Assembly: GCF_009660225.1 (NCBI RefSeq)
Contig: NZ_CP045920.1
Span: forward strand, 1,426,001-1,490,000
Origin: Pseudactinotalea sp. HY158
GTDB taxonomy: Bacteria > Actinomycetota > Actinomycetes > Actinomycetales > Beutenbergiaceae
DNA: 64,000 nucleotides
Direction: 5' to 3'
Part shown: piece after piece, positions 1 to 8,490 of the stretch
Numbering within the stretch: position 1 is the stretch's first letter
Layout of the letters: each line of letters opens with the position of its first letter
Made by a program: the position numbers and the translations under genes
Notes under the pieces: model-generated
The model's database searches: none
Told to the model about the DNA's origin: nothing
The model's input: only the letters and a program-made list of their open reading frames with translations

Positions 1-99
1 GAGGGGTACCGGCCCGTGACGCAGGCCGACCTGGCCGCCTCCACCGACCGGATCGAGCGCGCCCGGGCCGCCCGGCCCGAGCGCGGGGGAGCCTCATGA
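1..99 (+). CDS. prcB: Proteasome beta subunit, C-terminal fragment
   Basis: The window opens inside a reading frame that gives 32 residues ending in ERGGAS and a TGA stop. Its stop overlaps the ATG of the next gene in an ATGA arrangement. The fragment is too short to show catalytic residues. The identification rests on position: in actinobacteria prcB lies directly upstream of prcA and pafA, usually translationally coupled. The visible part would be the charged C-terminal tail of the beta subunit of the 20S core, which carries the N-terminal threonine protease sites. Identity is inferred from context rather than seen. Confidence 0.75.
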   Translation, partial: EGYRPVTQADLAASTDRIERARAARPERGGAS

Positions 100-815
100 C
101 CCAGCCGTTCTACGTCTCGCCCGAACAACTGATGAAGGACCGGGCGGACTTCGCCCGGAAGGGGATCGCCCGGGGCCGCTCCGTCGTCGTCGTCGGCTAC
201 GACGGCGGGATCGCCTTCGCCACCGAGAACCCCTCCCGGGCGCTGCACAAGATCAGCGAGATCTACGACCGGATCGGCTTCGCCGCCGTGGGCAAGTACA
301 ACGAGTTCGAGAACCTGCGGGTGGCGGGAGTGCGCTACGCCGACCTGCGAGGCTACTCCTACGATCGAGCCGACGTCACCGCCCGGGGCCTGGCCAACGC
401 CTACGCCCAGACGCTCGGATCGGTCTTCACCACGGAGGCGAAGCCGCTCGAGGTGGAGATCGCCGTCGCCGAGGTGGGCCCGGCCCAGTCCGAGGACCAG
501 ATATACCGGCTCTCCTACGACGGCTCGGTCGCCGACGAGAACGGGTACCTGGTCATGGGCGGGGACGCCCAGCGGCTCGGCGTCCGGCTCGGCGAGGGCT
601 GGCGCCCCGGCCTCACGCTCGCCGAGGCGCTGCGCCTCGCGCTCGCGACGCTGGGCGCAGGCCCGGGCGCGAGCGGGGCCGAGGAGGAGCCGCGCCGGCT
701 CGCCGCCGAGGTCGTCGAGGCGGCGGTGCTCGACCGGTCCCGGCTGCGCCGGTCGTTCCGACGGCTCCGGCCCGAGGAGATCACCGGCCTGATCGTGGAG
801 CCCGAGGGCGCATGA
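96..815 (+). CDS. prcA: Proteasome alpha subunit PrcA
   Basis: This 239-residue protein has the usual length of actinobacterial PrcA. It starts [20 protein letters not shown], the alpha-subunit N-terminus that gates the 20S pore, followed by the alpha-type stretch [12 protein letters not shown]. The alpha rings are non-catalytic; they cap the beta rings and dock the ATPase ring (Mpa/ARC) that delivers pupylated substrates. The start overlaps the preceding stop by 4 bp and the end overlaps pafA by 4 bp, so prcB, prcA and pafA form one tightly coupled operon. The C-terminus is Glu/Arg-rich and likely flexible. Function follows from the family. Confidence 0.95.
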   Translation: MTQPFYVSPEQLMKDRADFARKGIARGRSVVVVGYDGGIAFATENPSRALHKISEIYDRIGFAAVGKYNEFENLRVAGVRYADLRGYSYDRADVTARGLANAYAQTLGSVFTTEAKPLEVEIAVAEVGPAQSEDQIYRLSYDGSVADENGYLVMGGDAQRLGVRLGEGWRPGLTLAEALRLALATLGAGPGASGAEEEPRRLAAEVVEAAVLDRSRLRRSFRRLRPEEITGLIVEPEGA

Positions 816-2191
816 GCCGACGCATCTTCGGGCTGGAGACCGAGTTCGGGGTCACCTGCTCGACCACGTCCGGGCGCGCGCCGACCCCCGAGGAGATCGC
901 CCGCTACCTCTTCCGCAAGGTCGTCGCGTGGGGGCGCTCCTCGAACGTCTTCCTCGGCAACGGCTCCCGCCTCTACCTCGACGTCGGCTCCCACCCCGAA
1001 TACGCCACCGCCGAATGCGACGACATCCACCAGCTGCTCGTGCACGACAAGGCCGGTGAGGTGCTCATGAGCACGCTCGTGGACGACGCCCAGGAGCGCC
1101 TCGAGGCCGACGGCATCGACGGGCGCATCCACCTGTTCAAGAACAACCTCGACTCGGCCGACAACTCCTACGGCTGCCACGAGAACTACCTGCTGCGCCG
1201 CCGCGCCGACTTCGCCCGCACGACCGACCAGCTCGTGCCGTTCCTCATCACCCGCCAGATCCTCACCGGCGCCGGGCACGTGCGGATCACCCCCTCCGGC
1301 TCCCGGTACGTGTTCTCCCAGCGATCCGATCACATGTGGGAGGCCACGAGCTCGGCCACGACCCGGTCCCGGCCGATCATCAACACCCGCGACGAACCGC
1401 ACGCCGACGCCGACAAGTACCGGCGCCTGCACGTCATCAGCGGGGACTCCTCGATGTCGCACGCCTCGACCATGCTCAAGGTCGGCATGACCGACCTCGT
1501 GCTCCGGCTCCTCGAGGCCGGGGCGATCCTGCCCGATCTCATCCTCGCGGAACCCGTGCGCTCGATCCGGGCCATCTCCCACGACCTGACCGCGACGACG
1601 CAGCTGCCGCTGGCCGGCGGCGGCACCGCGAGCGCGCTCGATGCGCAGCGGGCCTACCTCGACCGGGTCCGGGCCCACCTCGGCGAGCACGGCTCGAGCT
1701 CCCACGACGACTGGGTGGTCGACCTGTGGCAGCGCGGCCTCGACGCCCTCGCCGGCGGCGACCTGAGCGCCGTCGAGACCGAACTCGACTGGGTGATCAA
1801 GAAGCGGCTCATCGACCGGTACGTCGAGGCGGGCGACCGTGCCCTGACCGACCCGCGCGTGCGCCGTCTCGACCTCGCCTACCACGACATCTCCCCGCGC
1901 ACCGGGATCTTCCACCGGCTCATGGAGCGCGGGCTGGCCACACGGCTCGCGAGCGAGCAGGAGATCGAAGCCGCCACGACGACGCCCCCGCAGACCACCC
2001 GGGCGAAGCTGCGGGGGGACTTCGTGACCGCCGCCACCGCGAACCGCCGCGACTACACGGTCGACTGGGTGCACCTCAAGGTGAACGATCAGTCCGGGCG
2101 CACCGTGCTGTGCAAGGATCCCTTCATCCACTCCGACGAGCGCGTCGACCGGCTCATCGAGCTCGTCACCGAGCCGGGGGGCGGCCGATGA
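812..2191 (+). CDS. pafA: Pup--protein ligase PafA
   Basis: The 459-residue protein has the PafA hallmarks: the N-terminal GLETEFG motif that binds ATP/Mg, the acidic [14 protein letters not shown] segment, and the C-terminal WVHLKVND region. PafA activates the C-terminal Glu of Pup with ATP and joins it to substrate lysines, marking proteins for the proteasome. Its paralogue Dop differs around the N-terminus, and the length and GLETEFG context favour PafA. It is coupled by 4-bp overlaps to prcA upstream and to the lipoprotein gene downstream. Mpa/ARC, Pup and Dop would lie just upstream of the window. Confidence 0.95.
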   Translation: MSRRIFGLETEFGVTCSTTSGRAPTPEEIARYLFRKVVAWGRSSNVFLGNGSRLYLDVGSHPEYATAECDDIHQLLVHDKAGEVLMSTLVDDAQERLEADGIDGRIHLFKNNLDSADNSYGCHENYLLRRRADFARTTDQLVPFLITRQILTGAGHVRITPSGSRYVFSQRSDHMWEATSSATTRSRPIINTRDEPHADADKYRRLHVISGDSSMSHASTMLKVGMTDLVLRLLEAGAILPDLILAEPVRSIRAISHDLTATTQLPLAGGGTASALDAQRAYLDRVRAHLGEHGSSSHDDWVVDLWQRGLDALAGGDLSAVETELDWVIKKRLIDRYVEAGDRALTDPRVRRLDLAYHDISPRTGIFHRLMERGLATRLASEQEIEAATTTPPQTTRAKLRGDFVTAATANRRDYTVDWVHLKVNDQSGRTVLCKDPFIHSDERVDRLIELVTEPGGGR

Positions 2192-3069
2192 GCCGAGTCC
2201 GGGCCGTGGCCGGGCTGCTGGCCGTGGCCTCGCTCCTGTTCGGGCTCCTCGGCTGCACGGAGGACGTGCCCGAGGGGCCGCTCGACCGGGTCGAGGTGAC
2301 CGGCGACTTCGGGCGCCGCCCGCAGCTCATCGCCCCCGTCCCGCTCGTCGTCCAGCACAGCGCCACGGAGACGATCATCGAGGGCGACGGCAGGGAACTG
2401 GCCGACGGGGACCCGGTGCTGCTCGCCTACCTCGCCGTCGACGCCCAGACCGGCGAGACGATCGACGACTCCTACACCCGGGAACCGCGCGTGCTGCTGC
2501 TCTCGAAGAGCGAGGCGGGGCCGCTGTACTCCTCCCTCCTCGGGGCCCGGGAGGGCACCCGGCTGCTGCGCGCGGACCCGCCCACGGCCTCGACGTCGCA
2601 TCCGACCCTCGTCGTCTACGACATCCTGCACACCCGCGCCTGGGGCGAGGAGCTGCCCCCACCCGCCGGGGCCGACGACCTGCCCACGGTCACCCTCGGC
2701 GAGCGGGGCGAACCCGAGGTGACGATCCCCGACGCCGAACCGCCCTCGCAGCTCGAGGTCGTGCCCCTCATCCGGGGCACGGGCCCGCAGGTGCGCACCG
2801 GCGGGACGATCACGGTGCAGTACACGTCCGTGGCCTGGGACACGGGCGAGGTGCTCGAGACGACCTGGGGCAACGGCAACGCGCCGCAGACCCTCCCGTT
2901 CGAGGGCCTCATCCCCGCCTGGCAGGGGGGCCTGACCGACGCCACCGCCGGCTCCCAGTACATGATCATCGCCCCGCCCGAGGACGCCTTCGGTACCGAT
3001 ACCGTCGTCTTCGTCATCGACGTGCTCGCCGCGTCGACCGCCCCCGACCCCGCCCCTGAGGGAGACTGA
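2188..3069 (+). CDS. FKBP-type peptidyl-prolyl isomerase, lipoprotein
   Basis: This 293-residue protein starts at an ATG inside the pafA stop (ATGA). It begins with a lipoprotein signal peptide ending in the lipobox LLGC, so the mature protein should be anchored outside the membrane by Cys24 or so. The C-terminal third contains an FKBP domain: a [18 protein letters not shown] strand pair, [14 protein letters not shown], and APPEDAFG. The middle part (about residues 55-150) resembles a second, degenerate FKBP-like unit. It probably acts in extracytoplasmic folding. An FKBP lipoprotein downstream of pafA is a common actinobacterial arrangement, and no link to pupylation is implied. Confidence 0.85.
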   Translation: MSRVRAVAGLLAVASLLFGLLGCTEDVPEGPLDRVEVTGDFGRRPQLIAPVPLVVQHSATETIIEGDGRELADGDPVLLAYLAVDAQTGETIDDSYTREPRVLLLSKSEAGPLYSSLLGAREGTRLLRADPPTASTSHPTLVVYDILHTRAWGEELPPPAGADDLPTVTLGERGEPEVTIPDAEPPSQLEVVPLIRGTGPQVRTGGTITVQYTSVAWDTGEVLETTWGNGNAPQTLPFEGLIPAWQGGLTDATAGSQYMIIAPPEDAFGTDTVVFVIDVLAASTAPDPAPEGD

Positions 3070-3070
3070 C

Positions 3071-3841
3071 ATGACCCTGGCCGTCCGCGTGATCCCGTGC
3101 CTCGACGTCGACGCCGGCCGCGTCGTCAAAGGCGTGAACTTCGAGAACCTGCGCGATGCCGGGGACCCGGTCGAACTCGCCCAGCGCTATCACGACGCGG
3201 GGGCCGACGAGCTGACGTTCCTCGACGTGAGTGCGACCGTCGACGGCCGGGCGACGACGACCGAGATCGTCTCGGCGGCCGCGTCGCGGTTGTCGGTGCC
3301 GCTGACCGTCGGCGGGGGAGTGCGCACCACCGACGACGTCGACCGGCTGCTGCGGGCCGGGGCCGACAAGGTCGGCGTCAACACCGCCGCGATCGCGCGC
3401 CCCGAACTCATCTCCGAGATCGCCGAGCGGTTCGGCTCGCAGGTGCTCGTGCTCTCGGTCGACGCCCGGCGGACCCGCGACGGCGCCCGGACGGCGTCCG
3501 GCTACGAGGTCACCACCCACGGGGGGCGTCGCGGCACGGGCATCGACGCGGTCGACTGGGCCGCGCGCGCCGCCGCGGCCGGGGTGGGGGAGATCCTGCT
3601 CAACTCGATCGACGCCGACGGCACGAACGCCGGCTTCGACCTCGAGATGATCCGCGCCGTGCGGGCCGCCGCCGACGTGCCGCTCATCGCCTCCGGCGGC
3701 GCCGGCACGGCCGAGCACTTCGTCGAGGCCGTCCAGGCGGGCGCGGACGCCGTGCTCGCCGCGTCCGTGTTCCACTTCGGGGTCGTGACGATCGCCGAGG
3801 TCAAGGCCGCGCTCGCCGGGGCCGGCGTCCCCGTGCGCTGA
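3071..3841 (+). CDS. hisF: Imidazole glycerol phosphate synthase subunit HisF
   Basis: This 256-residue TIM barrel starts with [15 protein letters not shown], which contains the first catalytic Asp, and has LSVDARR with the second. The phosphate-binding GGGVRT and ASGGAGT loops are intact. HisF uses ammonia delivered by HisH to convert PRFAR to IGP and AICAR in histidine biosynthesis. It starts 1 bp after the lipoprotein stop. In related genomes hisF is followed by hisI and trpE on the same strand; here a minus-strand cassette separates it from hisI. Confidence 0.97.
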   Translation: MTLAVRVIPCLDVDAGRVVKGVNFENLRDAGDPVELAQRYHDAGADELTFLDVSATVDGRATTTEIVSAAASRLSVPLTVGGGVRTTDDVDRLLRAGADKVGVNTAAIARPELISEIAERFGSQVLVLSVDARRTRDGARTASGYEVTTHGGRRGTGIDAVDWAARAAAAGVGEILLNSIDADGTNAGFDLEMIRAVRAAADVPLIASGGAGTAEHFVEAVQAGADAVLAASVFHFGVVTIAEVKAALAGAGVPVR

Positions 3842-3852
3842 ACTCGGCCCAG

Positions 3853-4902
3853 TCAGCGGTCCTTGGCGAGGTCGCTGGGGCGGCGGACCGCGAGGTCGAG
3901 GGAACTGGCTACGGCGCTGAGAGCCCACGTGCCCGCGAGGGCGAGTCCCCACAGGATCGGGATGGTCGGATCGAGATGATGCGGGGCCAGCGCCAGGGAT
4001 GCTGCGGTGGCGGACAGAGCGGCGGTGCCGGCGATGAGGAGGGCCTCGAGGGTCAGCAGGGTCATGACCGAGACGGGGGAGGTGCCGGACATGCGGTAGA
4101 CGGCGAACTCACTGGCGCGCAGTCGGGTCGTGACAGCGGTGGCGATCGCGCCGAACAGGCCGAGCAGTAGGGGGAGCCAGCGGCTGGGGCGCTGCAGGTA
4201 GTCGGCGACTGGGTCGCTGGTGGCGGTGAGCAGTTCGCTACCCGAGATCGAGTTCTCCGTGACCTTCAGCTGGGCGGCGACGGCGGGCAGGGCGGTGCCG
4301 GCGTCGGAGAATTCATCGAGAACGACGACGCATCGTTCGGTGGTGACGTCGCTGGGGCGCGGCGGCAGCGTGATGCTGGAACCCGTGCCGAGGCCGCCGG
4401 GATGGCGATCGGCGTGCACGGCGGTGGCCAGGTCCTGGCCGGTCCGGACGATGAACGGGCGCGCGGCCCGCTCGGAGAGGGTGCGGCCGACGAGCAGGTC
4501 GGCTTCGGCGAGTTCGGGGAACAGGGTCATGCTGGCCCGTTGCGTCGGCAGGCGGCTGCCGACCGGCAGCACCTCGAGTTCTCCGGCGTGCTCGAGCATC
4601 CCGGCGTGGCGGATTCCGTGCTGCCCGGCGAGCACCTCGCAGGAGGCACGGGTGATGCGAGCGGGTGCGTCGTTGTTCAGCGCCGAGAACACCAGCACGT
4701 TGCGTCCCTCGGCGGCAAGGTCGTGGATCTCCTGGCGCATGATCTGCGTCTCGAGGGCGATGTAGGCGCTGGATCCCGCACCGGCGAGGATCGCGAGCGC
4801 AAGGATCGCGAGCATGCGCGAGCCGGCACCGAAGACGTTCCGGATTGCTTCGCGGGCGAGCAGGCCCAGGTGCCATCGGTCACGCTGCATCGAGCGCCTC
4901 AT
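3853..4902 (-). CDS. FtsX/MacB-type ABC transporter permease
   Basis: This 349-residue membrane protein has one N-terminal helix (about residues 29-49), a roughly 190-residue extracytoplasmic domain and three C-terminal helices (about 240-262, 278-302, 310-332). This is the FtsX/MacB permease topology. The extracytoplasmic domain, with its HAGMLEHAGELEVLPVG stretch, is not one I recognise. The gene overlaps the end of the ATPase gene by 23 bp if the first ATG is used; an ATG 12 bp further in is an alternative start. With the ATPase and the peptidoglycan-binding protein it should form a MacAB-like exporter or a mechanotransmitting complex. The substrate is unknown; the small secreted protein of the same cassette is the obvious candidate. 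Confidence 0.8.
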   Translation of the reverse strand: MRRSMQRDRWHLGLLAREAIRNVFGAGSRMLAILALAILAGAGSSAYIALETQIMRQEIHDLAAEGRNVLVFSALNNDAPARITRASCEVLAGQHGIRHAGMLEHAGELEVLPVGSRLPTQRASMTLFPELAEADLLVGRTLSERAARPFIVRTGQDLATAVHADRHPGGLGTGSSITLPPRPSDVTTERCVVVLDEFSDAGTALPAVAAQLKVTENSISGSELLTATSDPVADYLQRPSRWLPLLLGLFGAIATAVTTRLRASEFAVYRMSGTSPVSVMTLLTLEALLIAGTAALSATAASLALAPHHLDPTIPILWGLALAGTWALSAVASSLDLAVRRPSDLAKDR

Positions 4903-5527
4903 CGCGCATGTGAACTGTGACCTCGGCAGCGGCGACGAGTACCGGATCGTGGGTAGCCACGACGATCGTTGCCCGCGCGGTCAGCCCGTCGAGGATCTGG
5001 GCGATCAGGTCGGTATTGGCGGCGTCGAGGTTGGCCGATGGCTCGTCGGCCAGGATCACCTCCTTATTCGAGGCCAGGGCCCGGGCCAGCGCAACGCGCT
5101 GCAGCTCCCCGCCGGACAGGCGGCGAGCCTGCTGGTGCAGCAGCGCTCCGAGCCCGACGACCTCGAGCGCCTCGACGGCGCGTTCGTGGGCCTCGCGCAG
5201 CGGCGCGCCGGAGGCCAGTGGAGCGATCGCTACGTTGTCCAGCACGCTGCGCCGGCCCAGCGCATTCGAGCCCTGCGGCACCCACGCGACCCGCCCAGGG
5301 TCCGGCGGAGACGACGGGCAGGTCGGGCTATTGCGGAGCTCGACGCGACCGGTGCCGAGCGACTGGTAGCCCGAGATGGCCGCCAGCAAGGTCGACTTGC
5401 CGCTGCCGGAGGGGCCCACCAGCGCGGTGACCCGTGCTGCGGGGAAGTGTGCGTCAAGGCCCGCGAACGCCGTGGTGGTCCCAAAGCGGACCGTTGCGTC
5501 GACGACGTCGATCTGCACGGCGTTCAT
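4880..5527 (-). CDS. ABC transporter ATP-binding protein (MacB/LolD type)
   Basis: The 215-residue ATPase has Walker A GPSGSGKST (residues 38-46), a Q-loop Gln near 85, the signature LSGGE (137-141), Walker B VILADEP (157-163) and the H-loop His193. The start chosen is the ATG that overlaps the stop of the upstream gene (ATGA). A second ATG lies 6 bp upstream, and the reading frame stays open further upstream only as a shadow. Small stand-alone ATPases of this group pair with FtsX-type permeases in export or lipoprotein-release complexes. It sits between the membrane protein and permease genes with overlaps at both ends, so all three are translationally coupled. Confidence 0.92.
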   Translation of the reverse strand: MNAVQIDVVDATVRFGTTTAFAGLDAHFPAARVTALVGPSGSGKSTLLAAISGYQSLGTGRVELRNSPTCPSSPPDPGRVAWVPQGSNALGRRSVLDNVAIAPLASGAPLREAHERAVEALEVVGLGALLHQQARRLSGGELQRVALARALASNKEVILADEPSANLDAANTDLIAQILDGLTARATIVVATHDPVLVAAAEVTVHMRDEALDAA

Positions 5528-6660
5528 CGGCATTCGGCGAGCACCTCGCCAGGAAGGGTCAGCGGGTCCCGCGCGATGCGCGCGTCGATCAGCGAGGGGT
5601 CGACGTAAAATGCGCCCAGTGTTCCCACGGCGGGCTCCAGGGCCCGAATCCGTTCGGGCGCCCAGCCGCCGTCCTCCTGCCGCTCGAATAGACACTGCGT
5701 CCCCGAACCGTTGACGTGCACGGAGGTGCCGGGCACGACCGCGCGTACCTGTGGCTCGGCGCGGCTGAGCAGCCCGCCGTCGTACTGCTCCGGCTCACCG
5801 GGCACCTCGCTTTCCGTGACCTGCGCCTCGCCACCGGCGACCGCTTCGCGCAGGCCCGCGTGGATCGTCGCCAGTTCCGCCGCGGTGGGCTCGAGGCCCG
5901 AGACCGCGATCTGCAGGTCACCGAAGGTTAGTGTGAGCGGCGCATCCTGCAGCTCAGTGAGGGATGTGCTCATGCTGGTCGGGATGAACCTGATCCGCAT
6001 CGGAACCGGCGCGGTCTCCAGGATCGTCTCGCCGGCGGCAACCATGCTGCCCACGGTCAGCTGCGGCTCCCCGAGCTCGGCCGCGGATCGCGGCAGGTAG
6101 GCGACGTAGCCCGGGCGGAACACCCCGTCGGCGCGCACCCCGAGTTCCTCCTGCAGCTGCACGACCGCGGTACGCGTGCCGCGGTCGAATGTGGAGCCTG
6201 CGAGGTCCCCGTCCAACAGTCCGGCGTCCACCAGAAATCGGGCGAGGACTTCGACGTCCTCGCCCGCATCGCCCTCGCGCAGGTCGCGATGGAGCGGGGC
6301 GGTGCCGGGCTGTGCCAGTATCGGGACCCCGTCGACGGCGAACAGCTCCTGGCCCGGGCGGACCGGACCGTCGATCTCGGCGAGCGAGGTGAGCAGGCCC
6401 GATACCGGGGACCGGACGTGCCCGGTCTCCTCGATCTCAACCGACGCGGTCACTGACGTGCGGTCGTCGGTGGACTGGCTTCCCACGGTCACCACCGACG
6501 GCAACGGTGGCGCGATGCTCGCCTCTTCCCGCATGCCGACCGCCGGCACGGCCACGGCCACCGCCACGACGGGGACCGCCCACAGCGCCACCAACGGCAC
6601 CAACCGCAGCCACGGGCTCACCCCAGAACCTGGCTTGGCGCCGTCACGGACTCGCACCAT
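5524..6660 (-). CDS. Membrane-anchored peptidoglycan-binding, HlyD/MacA-like protein
   Basis: The 378-residue protein has one N-terminal membrane anchor (about residues 20-43). Next comes a short biotinyl/lipoyl-like strand segment (VRSPVSGLLTSLAEIDGPVRPGQELFAVDG is the region around 82-111), then a peptidoglycan-binding type 1 fold (about 125-190) containing DVEVLARFLVDAG and TRTAVVQLQEELG. The rest looks like membrane-fusion beta strands. Such proteins occur beside MacB-like ATPase/permease pairs in Gram-positive bacteria, where the PG-binding insert may fix the exporter to the wall. It has a Shine-Dalgarno-like GGTGAGGTA upstream and its stop overlaps the ATPase start. Confidence 0.75.
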   Translation of the reverse strand: MVRVRDGAKPGSGVSPWLRLVPLVALWAVPVVAVAVAVPAVGMREEASIAPPLPSVVTVGSQSTDDRTSVTASVEIEETGHVRSPVSGLLTSLAEIDGPVRPGQELFAVDGVPILAQPGTAPLHRDLREGDAGEDVEVLARFLVDAGLLDGDLAGSTFDRGTRTAVVQLQEELGVRADGVFRPGYVAYLPRSAAELGEPQLTVGSMVAAGETILETAPVPMRIRFIPTSMSTSLTELQDAPLTLTFGDLQIAVSGLEPTAAELATIHAGLREAVAGGEAQVTESEVPGEPEQYDGGLLSRAEPQVRAVVPGTSVHVNGSGTQCLFERQEDGGWAPERIRALEPAVGTLGAFYVDPSLIDARIARDPLTLPGEVLAECR

Positions 6661-6699
6661 CTGCTACCTCACCCCTCACCGCTTGTCATCGACAACGCC

Positions 6700-7203
6700 C
6701 TATTGGAGGCACTCAGGCGGTTCGATGCCCGCCTCCCGCAGCTGCTCGAGAATCTCGTTCATATTCTCCGCCGGCTCGATGCCACGTTCCTGCAAGCACT
6801 CCCGAAAAGCCGGAGAGGGATCACGGGCCTCCTGGACCAGATCCGAGTTTTGCCAGAGTATGTCCACATATCGATATTCCGCCTGATAGCATTCGTAGTC
6901 TGCACCATCGCTCACCGCCGCATTAGGAACCCCGAAGTGGTATTCGTGATTTTCGAATCGCACGTCCTCTAATTCGAATCCGGAGGCTCTCAAACATTCT
7001 CGGTAGCGGGTGAACGCCGCCTGGTATTCTTCGGCCGTTGCCACGCGGTCGCTGATCTCCTCAGCCTGTGCTGCCGACACGTTTGACGTGTCGGCGTCCT
7101 TCAGCCAACCAGCAGGAACAGCTGTGGACTGCTCAGTGCCTGAGGTGGAGCATCCGCCTAACAGCGCCACCGCAGCAGCAAGCAGCCACCTCCGCACCCT
7201 CAC
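6700..7203 (-). CDS. Small lipoprotein of unknown function
   Basis: I do not recognise this family. From the chosen GTG start the product is 167 residues. It opens with RVRRWLLAAAVALLGGC, a short lipoprotein signal peptide whose Cys would be lipidated. The mature part is acidic, Tyr/Glu-rich and contains four further Cys (in RECLRAS, YECYQAE, RECLQER and PECLQ), suggesting disulfides. Other GTG codons lie 9 bp upstream and 6 bp downstream; the AGGGG about 9 bp before the chosen one decides. Local base composition is less GC-rich than in the flanking his genes. Its place between the secreted protein and the exporter genes suggests an immunity or accessory lipoprotein, which is inference only. 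Confidence 0.7.
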   Translation of the reverse strand: MRVRRWLLAAAVALLGGCSTSGTEQSTAVPAGWLKDADTSNVSAAQAEEISDRVATAEEYQAAFTRYRECLRASGFELEDVRFENHEYHFGVPNAAVSDGADYECYQAEYRYVDILWQNSDLVQEARDPSPAFRECLQERGIEPAENMNEILEQLREAGIEPPECLQ

Positions 7204-7222
7204 CGCCGTCACCCCTGACCGA

Positions 7223-7576
7223 CTATCGGTATGAGGTGAACAGGAGGTTTCCGACGGACGTCGAGTGTTGAGACTTGACGCCATTCTTGATGTACAGCAC
7301 CGCGCTTCCGTCCCCCCACGTGCTGTGAGTCCAGTTCGTCCAGCTGGTGCCGCCCACGTGAGTGTAGTTAGCGCGCACCCCCAGGGTTCCGCAGTGGCTG
7401 AAACCGATGCCCGCCAGGTACGTGATCTGGCCAGTGGCCTCCGTGGCACCCAGCACACCTGAATCACCACTGCAATAGACCGGCCCCACCGTGTCCGCGG
7501 AGGCCGGCGCGGCCACCACCAATGCCGAGGTCAGCGCCACCACCCCCAAGATTGCCTTAACTCTTCCCCGTGCCAC
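7223..7576 (-). CDS. Small secreted protein, candidate exported peptide/bacteriocin
   Basis: From the GTG start the product is 117 residues: a Sec signal peptide (RVKAILGVVALTSALVVAAPASA) and a mature part of about 90 residues beginning DTVGPVYC. The mature part has two Cys, is rich in Gly, Thr, Ser, His and Trp (SWTNWTHSTWGDG), and ends in LLFTSYR. The start is set by GGGAG 9 bp upstream and by a promoter whose -35 box lies over the only upstream alternative, a TTG. It is the first gene of the cassette. Composition and context resemble small secreted bacteriocins with dedicated ABC exporters, but I see no decisive family motif. Confidence 0.65.
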   Translation of the reverse strand: MARGRVKAILGVVALTSALVVAAPASADTVGPVYCSGDSGVLGATEATGQITYLAGIGFSHCGTLGVRANYTHVGGTSWTNWTHSTWGDGSAVLYIKNGVKSQHSTSVGNLLFTSYR

Positions 7577-7616
7577 TGCTGTCGCTCCCGTTCGGTCATC
7601 ATCGTCTGATCTCAAA

Positions 7617-7645
7617 AAGCTATCCGGCGTTCCGGAATTTGTCAA
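7617..7645 (-). promoter_or_regulatory. Sigma-70-type promoter of the cassette with dyad in the spacer
   Basis: On the minus strand a perfect -35 TTGACA (7645-7640) is followed by a 17-bp spacer and TAGCTT (7622-7617). Transcription should begin near 7610, giving a leader of about 34 nt before the GTG of the secreted protein gene. The spacer holds a perfect inverted repeat, TCCGG-cgtt-CCGGA (7623-7636), placed where a MerR-like activator or a repressor could bind. No regulator gene lies in the cassette. Confidence 0.7.
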
Positions 7646-7691
7646 GGATCCGACGGGGCGCGCGGGAATCGCATCCGAAAAGCTGGATTGC

Positions 7692-7715
7692 TCAAAATTT
7701 GCCGCGAACTTTTGA
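7692..7715. promoter_or_regulatory. Inverted repeat TCAAAA-N12-TTTTGA upstream of the cassette promoter
   Basis: A perfect 6-bp inverted repeat with a 12-bp centre lies about 50 bp upstream of the -35 box, in an AT-rich pocket of otherwise GC-rich DNA. Its spacing fits a dimeric regulator. No function is demonstrated; the arms are short. Confidence 0.4.
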
Positions 7716-7754
7716 CGCTTCCCTTATCGGATCGGTGTCGCCGTTTCGGTGGGG

Positions 7755-8360
7755 TCAGTGCAGCTGGTGGCGGAGGGCCTCGATGGCTCGGGGCGGGCCA
7801 ACCCATCTCACGTGGGCGGCCCGGAGCCGCCCGGCCAGGGCCAGGGCCAGATCCGCTGCCGTGCCGCGGATCGTCACCGGCGCGGGGCCGGTGCGCACCA
7901 CCCGCGAGATCCCCTCAGGCGTCGCGAGCGCCACGCCAACCGGGCAGCCACGCAACATCCGCATGCTGAAGACGCGCAGCTGCGCGAGCACCGCCGCGGT
8001 CATCTCGGCCGGGAACTCCCGCGCCGCCGATTCGGCGCCTGCGGCCTCCCCGCGGCGCAGGTCTTCGTGATGGATGACGTACTCGGCGAGGTTCGCCGCA
8101 TCCGAGCGGTCGAGCAGCGCGAGCGGTGAGCGGGCCGGTACGGGTGCCGCGAACCCGGCCACCACGTCGAGATAGGCCGCCGGGTCGGCAGCGCGCTCGG
8201 CCAGGGAAGACAGCTGCCCCATCGCCCAGGGCCGGTGCCGCCGAAGATATAGGTGCGCCGCGAGATGGCGGGCCTGCCAGCCCTCGCATAGGGTGGGTGT
8301 CTGGGGATCGGTGGCGAGCAGAGCCCGCACCAATGCGTCGCGTTCGATACCTGACCACAT
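7755..8360 (-). CDS. TIGR03085-type (maleylpyruvate isomerase-like) metal-binding protein
   Basis: The 201-residue protein starts MWSGIERDALVRALLATDP and has the DinB/MDMPI-like pattern of four helices. TLCEGWQARHLAAHLYLRR supplies the first His cluster and VIHHEDLRRG the second, as expected for metal binding. The family is widespread in actinobacteria near hisF/hisI but its reaction is unknown; some relatives are mycothiol-dependent enzymes. The frame stays open far upstream on the minus strand only because of the opposite-strand hisI and trpE codons. The ATG just before the histidine-rich helix is the plausible start. Confidence 0.8.
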   Translation of the reverse strand: MWSGIERDALVRALLATDPQTPTLCEGWQARHLAAHLYLRRHRPWAMGQLSSLAERAADPAAYLDVVAGFAAPVPARSPLALLDRSDAANLAEYVIHHEDLRRGEAAGAESAAREFPAEMTAAVLAQLRVFSMRMLRGCPVGVALATPEGISRVVRTGPAPVTIRGTAADLALALAGRLRAAHVRWVGPPRAIEALRHQLH

Positions 8361-8490
8361 GGCTCCACCCTGACACGCCGCACCAGGAAGGACCCGCCTC
8401 ACCCGGACTCGAACCGTTCCGATCTCAGTCTCGACGGTCATGACCGGCTCGGCGCAGCTCACCCGACCCTGATCGTGGGAGGATGCTCGG

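Noticed and set aside
515-2131. Long minus-strand open frame of 538 codons
   Set aside because: It lies opposite prcA and pafA, has no family motif and a composition (Val/Gly/Arg/His) typical of antisense frames in GC-rich genes.
7223-7576. Firm lactococcin 972 family assignment
   Set aside because: Only size, secretion and a vague Trp/Asn/His pattern agree; no motif that I can defend.
8398-8420. tRNA 3' remnant as attachment site near the inserted cassette
   Set aside because: On the minus strand GGTTCGAGTCC looks like a T-arm, but the stem pairs at only three positions and no other tRNA part or direct repeat at 3842-3852 is visible.
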